Shown here: positions 20,350 through 30,854 of the stretch, in pieces
How positions within the stretch are numbered: position 1 is the stretch's first letter
How the letters are laid out: the number at the start of each line of letters is the position of its first letter
Assembly (NCBI GenBank): GCA_009746045.1
Contig: RPFO01000022.1
Span: forward strand, 2,489,937-2,553,936
DNA: 64,000 nt
Direction of reading: 5' to 3'
Source of the DNA: Mesostigma viride
Lineage: Eukaryota; Streptophyta; Mesostigmatophyceae; Mesostigmatales; Mesostigmataceae
Translations under genes and position numbers: made by a program
The notes under the pieces: generated by a model
Database searches by the model: none
Told to the model about the DNA's origin: nothing
The model's input: the letters and a program-made list of their open reading frames with translations, nothing else

Positions 20350-21401
20350 AGTTATTATAAATAGTGACGGAACCCTTTTGCCACTTGGCAATTAGGTCCG
20401 TCACTATTTATCCGGCGAAAACCACTCGCCGACCGGTATCTATTCCGCGTAAGTTCACGTGAACGTGGCGCGGAATTGATACCGGTCGGCGAGTAGTTTT
20501 CGCCGGATAAATAGTGACGGACCTAATTGCCAAGTGGCAAAAGGGTTCTGTCACTATTTATGATAACTAAAACGTCGTAGTGTGGGGGCCGATATCTATA
20601 GTACCGCTGATGCCTACTGCAGTACCGAATCTCGCCTTAACGATATTCCAACCGAGCATATTTTCCCTTCTGGCGCTTTCATTTGGCCTTCTGGTATCAA
20701 TTCCTTCCAGTATTCGAAAATACCCGTGTCACCACAGGGATTCGAACCCCCGACTTACGAGGTCTTAGTTATTATAAATAGTGACGGAACCCTTTTGCCA
20801 CTTGGCAATTAGGTCCGTCACTATTTATCCGGCAAAACCACTCGCCGACCGGTATCTATTCCGCGTAAGTTCACGTGAACGTGGCACGGAATTGATACCG
20901 GTCGGCGAGTGGTTTTCGCCGGATAAATAGTGACGGACCTAATTGCCAAGTGGCAAAAGGGTTCCGTCACTATTTATAATAACTAAGACCTCGTAAGTCG
21001 GGGGTTCGAATCCCTGTGGTGACACGGGTATTTCCGAATACTGGAAGGAATTGATACCAGAAGGCCAAATGAAAGCGCCAAAAGGGAAAATATGCTCGGT
21101 TGGAATATCGTTAAGGCGAGATTCGGTACTGCAGGAGGCATCAGCGGTACTATAGATATCGGCCCCCACACTACGACGTTTTAGTTATTATAAATAGTGA
21201 CGGAACCCTTTTGCCACTTGGCAATTAGGTCCGTCACTATTTATCCGGCGAAAACCACTCGCCGACCGGTATCAATTCCGCGCCACGTTCACGTGAACTT
21301 ACGCGGAATAGATACCGGTCGGCGAGTGGTTTTCGCCGGATAAATAGTGACGGACCTAATTGCCAAGTGGCAAAAGGGTTCCGTCACTATTTATAATAAC
21401 T
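20350..21401. mobile_element. 1.05-kb composite palindrome P-X-P-X'-P
   Basis: Three about 219-bp palindromic units P (20350-20568, 20767-20984, 21183-21401) begin AGTTATTATAAATAGTGACGG and end in its complement. Each has nested hairpins (AAATAGTGACGGA/TCCGTCACTATTT and TGCCACTTGGCA). Between them lie X (20569-20766) and its inverted copy X' (20985-21182). The whole is flanked by CCCAG at 20345-20349 and 21402-21406, consistent with a 5-bp TSD. It interrupts the presumed leader of the LTR element. It resembles a foldback element or a cluster of hairpin MITEs. No protein is encoded. Confidence 0.85.
20985..21030 (+). repeat. tRNA-like 3' half inside X' (inverted copy in X)
   Basis: The text GACCTCGTAAGTC resembles an anticodon arm with loop CTCGTAA (anticodon CGT, threonine), followed by GGGGGTTCGAATCCCTG like a T-arm and TGGTGAC like an acceptor strand. 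The 5' half is absent because P lies directly before it. The inverted copy is at 20722-20766. It is a tRNA-derived fragment, not a functional tRNA gene. Confidence 0.45.
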
Positions 21402-21406
21402 CCCAG

Positions 21407-22026
21407 GTATATCGGTTTCCCTATGCTCACCCGGGCTAGGGAAGTTAAAGTTCGGAGCAGGCCCGTGCTCACCAGGGCCAGGCCTTTGCTCCTCAGAAAG
21501 ATGATCTGCCGACATGTTAATGAATACAAGTTGCAATTTTACGGAATGCGATGGAAATCAGAAAGCATAACATAAGCGTTCTCTTTATTGTTCTCATACG
21601 TTATTAAGTTGTTGTTCCTTCCTTCTCCTTCATTGCGCATAAGAACCTGTAGCGCTTGGCACCTTCATCAGTCTTGCTGAATATCCTACGTGGACATGCA
21701 TTCCATGTAGTTCAGTGCATCATTGCCGCGTGTTAGATACTTCTAGAATCCTCTAGAAGGTTTCAAGGCATGGATGCACATATGATTGGACGATAGTCGG
21801 CTCAGTCCTCTTGACAGGACTAGTTACACCGGCCCTATACACCAGCCGGTGACATGGAGGCCTGGGAGACGCTCTCATAATATACGTGGCGTCATCCCAC
21901 TGGCTGATACTAGTGGTGAAGTACAGCCATTGGTCCAATACTACAATAAAGTATATTGTAGTAATTTGTACTAGATCCTGTATCTCTGAGGACCCATGAG
22001 GACCCTAGATGGATCTCCAACCAACT
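21407..22026. other. Non-coding stretch between the palindrome and the microsatellite
   Basis: No gene is supported. If the composite palindrome is removed this DNA joins the sequence upstream of gag, so part may be LTR or leader of that retrotransposon. The partial palindrome TTCTAGAATCCTCTAGAAG at 21740-21758 resembles a heat-shock-type element, which is only a sequence resemblance. Confidence 0.35.
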
Positions 22027-23222
22027 CCATCCATCCATCCATCCATCCATCCATCCATCCATCCATCCATCCATCCATCCATCCATCCATCCATCCATCC
22101 ATCCATCCATCCATCCATCCATCCATCCATCCATCCATCCATCCATCCATCCATCCATCCATCCATCCATCCATCCATCCATCCATCCATCCATCCATCC
22201 ATCCATCCATCCATCCATCCATCCATCCATCCATCCATCCATCCATCCATCCATCCATCCATCCATCCATCCATCCATCCATCCATCCATCCATCCATCC
22301 ATCCATCCATCCATCCATCCATCCATCCATCCATCCATCCATCCATCCATCCATCCATCCATCCATCCATCCATCCATCCATCCATCCATCCATCCATCC
22401 ATCCATCCATCCATCCATCCATCCATCCATCCATCCATCCATCCATCCATCCATCCATCCATCCATCCATCCATCCATCCATCCATCCATCCATCCATCC
22501 ATCCATCCATCCATCCATCCATCCATCCATCCATCCATCCATCCATCCATCCATCCATCCATCCATCCATCCATCCATCCATCCATCCATCCATCCATCC
22601 ATCCATCCATCCATCCATCCATCCATCCATCCATCCATCCATCCATCCATCCATCCATCCATCCATCCATCCATCCATCCATCCATCCATCCGTCTGTCC
22701 GTCCATCCGTCTGTCCGTCCGTCCGTCCGTCCGTCCGTCCGTCCGTCCGTCCGTCCGTCCGTCCGTCCGTCCGTCCGTCCGTCCGTCCGTCCGTCCGTCC
22801 GTCCGTCCGTCCGTCCGTCCGTCCGTCCGTCCGTCCGTCCGTCCGTCCGTCCGTCCGTCCGTCCGTCCGTCCGTCCGTCCGTCCGTCCGTCCGTCCGTCC
22901 GTCCGTCCGTCCGTCCGTCCGTCCGTCCGTCCGTCCGTCCGTCCGTCCGTCCGTCCGTCCGTCCGTCCGTCCGTCCGTCCGTCCGTCCGTCCGTCCGTCC
23001 GTCCGTCCGTCCGTCCGTCCGTCCGTCCGTCCGTCCGTCCGTCCGTCCGTCCGTCCGTCCGTCCGTCCGTCCGTCCGTCCGTCCGTCCGTCCGTCCGTCC
23101 GTCCGTCCGTCCGTCCGTCCGTCCGTCCGTCCGTCCGTCCGTCCGTCCGTCCGTCCGTCCGTCCGTCCGTCCGTCCGTCCGTCCGTCCGTCCGTCCATCC
23201 ATCCATCCATCCATCCATCCAT
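22027..23222. repeat. Giant tetranucleotide microsatellite, CCAT then CCGT
   Basis: CCAT repeats run from 22027 to 22690 (about 166 units), CCGT repeats with a few CTGT/CCAT variants from 22691 to 23194 (about 126 units), then seven CCAT units to 23222. The array joins directly to CGGGGTTA and an F2 LINE 3' end. In the other F2 copies the same place holds only 3-4 CCAT units, so it is an expanded LINE 3' UTR repeat. The long open frames here are translations of the repeat and are not genes. Confidence 0.95.
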
Positions 23223-23275
23223 CGGGGTTACATGTAATGCTCCGTGACTCCCCAACGGGAGCACGAGTCTAATAT
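23223..23275 (+). mobile_element. F2 LINE 3' end after the microsatellite
   Basis: CGGGGTTA, a short insertion (CATGTAAT), then GCTCCGTGACTCCCCAACGG with the hairpin and an AATATATTCATTAATTAATT tail. It is the end of the copy whose internal CCAT run expanded. A near-duplicate of the last part (TATATTCATTAATTAA) follows at 23290-23310. Confidence 0.8.
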
Positions 23276-23489
23276 ATTCATTAATTAATTGGCTGGTGGT
23301 ATATTCATTAATTAAATGGCTGGTTTACCGTGCGTTAGCGGTTCACGTGGCTAGGTATGGTGGCAAGGCTAGGCAAACATTCTAGGCGTGGCTGCACCAT
23401 AGCGGCAGTGACTGCCAATTTTTAGCTCAGGCTATTCTAGCCCACAGGCCGGGGGCGTACACATCTTGTGGTTGATCATCCCACGCACC

Positions 23490-23690
23490 ACGAGCCACGA
23501 GCCACGAGGTAGCCATGGCTGACGGCGGAGCTCATAACTTTCACGTTTGAGCACCGAATTTAGCCGTGAATATTACAATCGACGCGTCTTTCTACGCCGC
23601 ACATGCTGATATAATTTTCCGAATTAAGCTAGTACGCAATATATGGCGAGCAAACGCCCTTCGACGCAACGCAGCCCGGGCGGCTTGTCG
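23490..23690 (+). mobile_element. LINE 5' end fragment with ORF1 start
   Basis: The block GAGCCACGAGGTAGCCATGG, GACGGCGGAGCTCATAACTT and the ATG at 23643 (MASKRPSTQRS) match the 5' UTR and ORF1 start of the LINEs at 32756 (minus) and 63245 (plus). After about 15 codons the similarity ends and the frame stops soon after. The tandem GAGCCAC repeats at its front suggest the true 5' terminus of the family lies here. Confidence 0.65.
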
Positions 23691-24963
23691 CGTGCCGGTC
23701 CATTACGTTCTTATTTACGCGCGGGTAAACTATGGTGACGTGACTTTTACGTCCGTGAAACCTTTGCGGTTTACTTTACTGCTTTGTCTTGGCGCCACGC
23801 CGCGGAATCACGCGTCCGCTGAATCGTCGGCGGATCTTCTGAATTATTTTGTCCAAGTGCGAGTGCGTTCGCATTTGCGGCAGTGGGCCAGGGGGGGATT
23901 AATTGGGCTATCGGTCGTCACCGGCCGGGCAGTCTAGGCGCTGGCGCGCGCCACTAAGGCAGGCCAGGCATGTTGGGCTGGCTGCCGGGCCAGTGATCAC
24001 GTGCTCTGCCAGGACTACAGCGAGGGGCACCAGACTTTGTGGAGAACGACCAGGGCTACACGTGAAACGTCGCGAACGGTCAGCACGCTTTGAGCAGCGG
24101 TGCCTGAGATGGCCGGCAATTTAGCCTGGTTAATTTCTGATTGCGGCAGCGCTTTTTAGTGTTGCAAAATATCTACAAGTTGTTTAGCTTGTGCTTGGAA
24201 AGATTTGTTCATGAGATTTGGTTTGTGTCAGACAAGCACCTGATCTAACGTTAAATTTAAGCGCTGGCTAGATTTGCGGAACCTTGTTCAGCGTATTTTG
24301 GTCGTCACTGGCTGATGTCATGTTGGAAAGGTTAGCTTGCGCGGGTTAAAAAATAAAAGGATGAACAGTCGGCCATTGTGGTCGTTGTTCGTTCAGTTTT
24401 CACTTCACAACGACGCAGTTTGTCTTCATGTGTTTAACTAGTAGAACAACCCGGCCGCAACCTCCGTGATGGTTGCGAGATTGTTTTCATGGGTCGAGGC
24501 GAGATAGGCATACAATTAGTTAAGCCTTTTTGGATTTGTCTCGAGGACAGTCGTCGCAGGGACTACCAGTATGGTAGATTCGCCTGGGCGCTGTCGGTAG
24601 CTTACTGTAGGGTGAGAGCGGTTGGCTGCATGGGTGTTGGCATACATCCGGACAAGGCCAACTTCCGTAAGGAGAGCGGGTAGCGGATGTTCATGGTATT
24701 GGACATGCCGGACTTGCTTGCTCGAAGCTAGGCAGGCCAGGGGCTGGAATTAGCCAGTCTTTCTCGTTGATGAACATTGGTTTTGGCTAAAATGTTTTCT
24801 CAATTTTATTTGTGAATAACAAAATCCTGTTAAGCGTTATGTCATAAAGGTCGGTAGGAACTGCTCTTGCAACGGGTGGCTGCCAGTGGGGCAGAGCCCA
24901 CACATCATCTTCCGCATGACAAGGGAGGCTTATACTGAGCTTGGCTGATCTTGTTTGACTATG
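23691..24963. other. Non-coding stretch
   Basis: No supported gene, RNA or known repeat. Open frames of 60-120 codons are present but have no recognisable domain. Confidence 0.4.
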
Positions 24964-27080
24964 CTAGGGAGGCATCATTAATTAATTAGAAACATAACTC
25001 CGTTGGGAGTACATGTAGCACATATCCCTGAGAAGGGGCATATGGCTTTCTGGGCTACTTCCTGCAAGGGTGGGAATGTAAGCAAGTTACGCTTGCTCTA
25101 GGTGCACCAAGGGCACCTGCACCCTCATGATCTTCACACTATGCCCAGCTAAGGGGGAGTACGTCATGTGGGGGAAGATCATCATGGCTATACAAGGGCT
25201 AGGGCAGGGCTTCTCGACAGAGAGCATCTCTGTGCACTGCATAGCATGGCTAAATTCTTAATGCTACATCCATGGGGGTCCCATTATGGGCAGGGCTTGG
25301 CTAAATTCTGAAGGCATCATCCATGGGGGCCATTATGGGCGCACATGCACGTGGGCCACACGCGAGGCTAAGCCTGACTAATCTACACTACTGGTATATA
25401 TTCCCTAGTCTGAGGTGGCAGGGGCCGGGGGGCCTGCCAGGGCTTGTGGTCAACGTGGATGACCGCCCCCCTCCAGTATACCGGCTTCCCCCGTGCGCTC
25501 AGACTGCCGGAGCTGAAGGTAGGTCGGCCATAGCTCGCGTCGCCGCTGATGCTGGGCCAGGGTCAAGTCGTCGTCCAGCGTGAAGCGAACTCGTCTCCGA
25601 GAGCTTCTTGCGGCATTTCAGGGGACTCGGCGCGGCGAATATTTTCCGCGCCAAAAAAATTCCGCGGTACCCTCCGTACCGTGAAAAGTGGGTGCACGGT
25701 GCGCGCACCCCTTGCGGAAGTGCATGGCCATGGCGACTGCTTTTAGACGAAACGTGACAAATCTGGCCCGCGGAAAGCAGAAAAAAATGCTCGATTGTTG
25801 GAGAAAATTAGTTACTGATTCTAATTTATGGTGGGATGGTTGCGATCTATAATGTCGCGGGCTTTTTTTCTTTGCCATCGGCAGGGGGGGGCCGGCCTGA
25901 ATTTCTGTCCGGATGAATAAAGTATAATGGATACCTGCCGGTGTGATTGTCGATTGTTGCCAGTTTTGATGGTCGTAAGGAAAGCTGGTTTAATGACGTT
26001 TCTAAAGCCGTAAAAATTCCCGCTGTTATCTTTACCCGTCACTTTGCGGTAAGATAACATTAGGCCTGCGCGATGCGCGCCCAAGCTCTCCATGCATGAA
26101 AGGGTGGCCTAAGTTTCTTGTGTGCCTGGGCACGAATAGATGCCCGTTATGGTACGTTCTTGTATTAAACTAAATGTAGCGTTTTCCTGCTTTCTTAGCT
26201 CGTTGAGCGTAAGCTTTTTGCCTTCTTTCCGGCCAGATGCTGCCAGGAAGTTGCGGGTCGATCCTGGCGCTGCATCGCTGGATTCCTGGATGACTTTTAG
26301 CAAGTTCGTCTGTGACGTGGCTGGCTTTCTGCAGCGCGTGGCCCGCAACCTGTCGGGAAGGTGTAATGCTTTTATTTCCATGCTTCTCTGAAATTTCTTT
26401 TGCTTAATAGACAGTTGTGTTCGAGGAAATTCACGCGGTCTTCCTAAGCAGCGGCATCATTTTCCCCAGACACTGACGAGCTGGCACCTGTCTCCTAAAG
26501 AACGTGGCTCGTGCTTATTAGAAAGGAGGCAGTGTGCATTTTGCGGGACACAATGCTTTGGTGGCACATGCGTCAGGTAGGTTGTTCCAATGGTCTCTTC
26601 ACCTTTCCCACTGAGTAAATGATACCCTTTTGTCATGCTAACCAGAGCAGCTAGCCACAGGTTGGCTGGATAAAAAGTCAGCTTATTTTCTCTTTATATA
26701 CTGCGTGTGTGGTCCTCCACGTGTCCGGCTTGTTGGGCATTTTGGAAGAGGGTTTTTAATGTGTTGTTGGGTGGAACAACTTGGCTGTTGGCACAAAATT
26801 GACACATTATTAGCCTGAGATAGGCATTCCATATGCTGCTCAGGCGTGTCGTCCTACCAGCCTTGTTGTTGAGGGTAGACTCACAAGGCTGGCTGTGCCG
26901 ATGGAGGGGTGGGGCGTATGACGCTCCGGACATCCTCCCCACACTCCGTGATCAAAGTGGGCATGTTTTTGGGTGTCTAGGGTAGCAAAACAGATGTCAT
27001 TTTGGCATACATTTCTTGTTTTTGGTCCATTGGAGTTCCTTCCCACCAAGAGAAACATTTATTTTACATTTTTGTGTGCT

Positions 27081-28799
27081 CTAACACGTCGTTCGTCACT
27101 GCACCTATTCTTAGGACTGAGTTCAACTCAGTCCTATTCTTAGGACTGAGTTTTTGGGTTTCGTAGAAAATTCGGAATGTTTGTCAAAAAAATTCCCTCA
27201 AAATTTATTCAAATACTACGTGAAATGACCTTTCTTAGACATATTTTTGCGATTTTTTTGGATTTTGTTTGGGCGGCTAAATGTACGGTCAAAGTACAGG
27301 TGGTAAGGGTACTTTTTCACGTGAAACGCGAGTTCCGGAAATGCACGACCTAGCCATGGCGGCTTGCGCCCATGCATGCAGTTTACGTTTGCGGACGATT
27401 TAGCTGGTAAAACCCAGGAAATAGATTTTATATGTCCTAAAGATGACACAAACCAATTTTTAGCTCCCGGGGATGCGATTTACCAGGTGTCGGCACTGCT
27501 CTTGCTTGAAAAAACTGCGACCAGGCAGGTTGACGGAATTGATGACTAAATTTACTTTACGGTGCATTTCGAAGGGTTTATATGCTTCTTTCTACTTATT
27601 ATCATGCATGTGTGTAGAATTAAGTCAGTGGCAGTAAAGAGTTGATTATTTCGACCACTCTGTCATGTCATGGTTTGTGTGCCGCGAGTGTCACTTTTGC
27701 GGGCACCGCCTGGGCCAAGATAACGCCATCCGTGCACGGTAAAGCTGAAATATCGTCACCTCATCGTTTTGTTATGTTCTTACATGAGTTTGAGCTTGCA
27801 AGGCGCTGTCAGTTTCGAATCTTGATGCGCTTTCTTGACCGTTGCCTGCCCCTCTCTAAACCCCCCATTTTTTATGATGTTACCAGGCATTTGCCTTACC
27901 CTAGTGTACTTTTGCAGTTTTTTAGGCGCTGTATGGGTTTAAATACCTTCATAGATGTTAGTTATTCTTTTGCTACGTTCATACTGCGTGATTGTATGGC
28001 CATGGGCTGCATCCAGCGTGCTTTCAAGCTTATACGGGTGAGTGAAGAATCTTGGTGATAAACCACTGTCATCATGTGCCAGCAAGTATGTTGGCCATGC
28101 CATGGCAAGGCAAAACAGTGTTAGCCATCTCTATTCTTGTTAAAAACAATTGAAATATGCTTAACCTACCCATTATATTGGTGGTTAAGGCTCATAATAA
28201 AACCCTTTGTAGGTAGGTATCAATTCCCATTCCCTACGTGCGTGCATAGGCTCTCACACATATACTAAGGTACAATATAACTGCAATATGATGATGCAAG
28301 TATGTTTTCCTGTTATGCTAGAAGGGAAATGAGTTGATTGGCATGGTTGGTTGCCACGGTGGTGTGTAGTATGACCGCACTTACATGCTTGCACATTGCT
28401 AGCAACCTCGAAACCCATTCTTAGGGCTGGTGGTTTTTGGCGAGTTTCAGGTAGAGGCTGTGGCCAAATTGAGCCCAGTTTTTTGCCATGTTTCAAGAAC
28501 TATATTGTTTACACGCCTATAATTTTTCAACATGCATATGGATTTTATTGAATTTTCCCAACTCGTCCTTCCACAGAAAATTGCCAAATCGCGAGCATGG
28601 GTTGACACCCTTGTAAAATTTTACATGATTTGGTCAACATATGATTTTTTAGGCATATGCCCAAGCATTAGCATGATATTGAGTGCTCTGATGCATATCA
28701 AACATATGGGGTACCCCCCTACCCTTACCGCTACATGTTCTCAAAGTTGGCATACTCAGTCCTATTTTTAGGACTGAGTTTTGACGTACGACGTGCTAA
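27081..28799. mobile_element. 1.72-kb DNA element with 18-bp TIRs and a preserved empty site
   Basis: The ends CTAACACGTCGTTCGTCA and TGACGTACGACGTGCTAA are imperfect inverted repeats (15 of 18). Just inside, both ends carry AGGACTGAGTT-type palindromes (27115-27150 and 28756-28780). The flanks GTGTGCT and GGCTTTATACGG are contiguous at 29347-29365 in the paralogous duplicate, apart from a single A, so the element is absent there. The TSD is 0-3 bp and its exact edges are ambiguous. The frames inside (for example 27642-28058) show no transposase signature. Confidence 0.75.
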
Positions 28800-28944
28800 G
28801 GCTTTATACGGACAGCCTATACCACACCTTCAAACTCAGTGCACATCATTATCAAGTTGGTTATTGTAGCACCATGCTGGGGGCCCAGCATACTCGAACA
28901 CAAGGTGTTGCCCCTCTTAGCAGCGTGGGTGGGTGGGTGGGAGC

Positions 28945-29278
28945 TGAAAAGAGGCCTCCCTACGTCCCCTACACCACTCTAAGTACTGACTATCATTCAC
29001 ATTGCGCCACGCAGGCCTGCCGGCTGGCGCAGGTACAAGGTGTACTGACTGCCAATCACAGTTGCGCCACGCCTGGCAGCTGGCGCAGGTAACAAGGTCT
29101 AGTGACGTACGTTAGAAGCTACCTAGGCTTGCACTCCGGAACCACACTCAGCCTCGGCACAAAAAGGGCCGGCCGGTGCAGTACCCTCGTGACAAGCGCT
29201 AGTCTTACGCTACCTACGGCAGGTCGGTCCCCTTTGAGCCCGTCCACGCGTCATATATAAAATGAGCGAAGCTCAGCA
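28945..29278 (+). repeat. Copy 1 of a 334-bp repeat (paired with 30520-30854)
   Basis: It runs from GCTGAAAAGAGGCC to GAGCGAAGCTCAGCAA and is almost identical to 30520-30854. It contains two diverged copies of a 58-60-bp unit (ACTGACTATCATTCACATTG and ACTGACTGCCAATCACAGTT, each followed by a GCGCCACGC...GCTGGCGCAGG hairpin). With the segments 27008-27080/29281-29353 and 28800-28915/29354-29469 it forms a tandem duplication of a roughly 1.6-kb unit. The first unit has gained the TIR element and lost about 1 kb. Confidence 0.8.
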
Positions 29279-29280
29279 AA

Positions 29281-30854
29281 TACATTTCTTGTTTTTGGTC
29301 CATTGGAGTTCCTTCCCACCAAGAGAAACATTTATTTTACATTTTTGTGTGCTAGGCTTTATACGGACAGCCTATACCACACCTTCAAACTCAGTGCACA
29401 TCATTATCAAGTTGGTTATTGTAGCACCATGCTGGGGGCCCAGCATACTCGAACACAAGGTGTTGCCCCCACACCTCCTTCCTGGCCACCAAGGCTGTCG
29501 CCAACCTTGGTGCCGAGTTTCTTTCCGCCCATGGCCCCCCTCCTGCACGCTGCCACGGCTGCACTGCCGCCCCCGTGTGGCCGCTACGGTTTCCCGGCGG
29601 ACGCAGGGCGGCACCCATGTCGTTCCCCCCCGTTAGGGGGGCGGTTTCCAGCGGCTGCTCATTAGGCCTTACGCCCCCGGACCGTCTCTCACAAGCCCAG
29701 GACCCATCACCAGCCCCACCCCCGAGGCTGGGATTTCCCGGCATTGAAACCTTTGTGGCGATAGGCCCTCTACCCTACCAAGGCCTTGGCTTGGAAACTG
29801 CTTAGCCAAGGCCCTGACCAGGGCTTGTGTTATTGTAGGAAATTTTTTATGGCATAGATATGCCCCCCTGGCTGAACCGAACTCTTTATTGCTTTTCCTA
29901 TAATGCATCATACAGGATAAAAACAAAGGCGGTAAAACAGCCAGAATTGCAGCCTCGCCAGGCGAGCATTCTTTGCTGAAAAGACTGGGCAATGATGAAG
30001 AGCGCGCTCGACTCCCACCAAGATTTGCTCCAGCCCCGCATCCTCCCCGAAACTCCCGTCTGGCCACAGGCCGAAAGATCGGGTCCGCTGTCAGGCTCCG
30101 TGGCAGTTATGGGCTACCCTGGCACCCCGCGCTAGCCATCCCCACGTTTAAGGCAGATTCGCCTCCACCTGTGATTCTTTCCACCGTAGCCGCTGGCCCT
30201 GGCCTGTATGGCTGCTTCCCTGACGTTGTCCGACTAAAAACGCAGCTTCCCCAGTGTCAGGAAGCTGCTTGCCGCACCCAGGGGTAGAGGGGAATCGTCA
30301 ATGGGCCCAGCGCCGGAAATCACACCCTTTTCCTCAAATCGTAGAGCCCCCCACCCAACAACCATTACCGTGGCCTGTAACGGTTGGTGGAGAACATAAA
30401 GAAATTTATTCCAGGCCTCTCCACGCCCGGAGAGGCCGATACTCATCGTCTTACATTCAGCGCAGCCGCCATAGCGGCCAGCCGATCTTGCCAGCACATG
30501 TTGGGATCAAGTTGCGAAGCTGAAAAGAGGCCTCCCTACGTCCCCTACACCACTCTAAGTACTGACTATCATTCACATTGCGCCACGCAGGCCTGCCGGC
30601 TGGCGCAGGTACAAGGTGTACTGACTGCCAATCACAGTTGCGCCACGCCTGGCAGCTGGCGCAGGTAACAAGGTCTAGTGACGTACGTTAGAAGCTACCT
30701 AGGCCTGCACTCCGGAACCACACTCAGCCTCGGCACAAAAAGGGCCGGCCGGTGCAGTACCCTCGTGACAAGCGCTAGTCTTACGCTACCTACGGCAGGT
30801 CGGTCCCCTTTGAGCCCGTCCACGCGTCATATGTAAAATGAGCGAAGCTCAGCA
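29281..30854 (+). repeat. Second unit of the tandem duplication inside T3
   Basis: The unit has three parts shared with the first unit (29281-29353, 29354-29469, 30520-30854) and a part found only here (29470-30519). The private part is GC-rich with several open frames, none with a recognisable domain. Confidence 0.7.

Noticed and set aside
20722..21030. Functional tRNA-Thr gene
   Set aside because: Only the 3' half is present. The P palindrome replaces the 5' half in both copies.
21910..23264. Open frames over 400 codons on both strands (SIHP, DGWM, RPSV, DGRT repeats)
   Set aside because: They are translations of the CCAT/CCGT microsatellite. A 4-bp repeat without stops is open in several frames.
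23566..23937. 123-codon frame after the LINE 5' end
   Set aside because: It runs through the LINE 5' UTR in a different frame from the ORF1 start at 23643 and shows no domain.
27642..28058. Transposase in the 138-codon frame of the TIR element
   Set aside because: No catalytic or DNA-binding motif is visible, and the codon pattern looks random.
28945..30854. LTR retrotransposon with 334-bp LTRs
   Set aside because: No primer-binding site, polypurine tract or TSD was found. The duplicated neighbours (27008-27080 and 28800-28915) show a tandem duplication instead.
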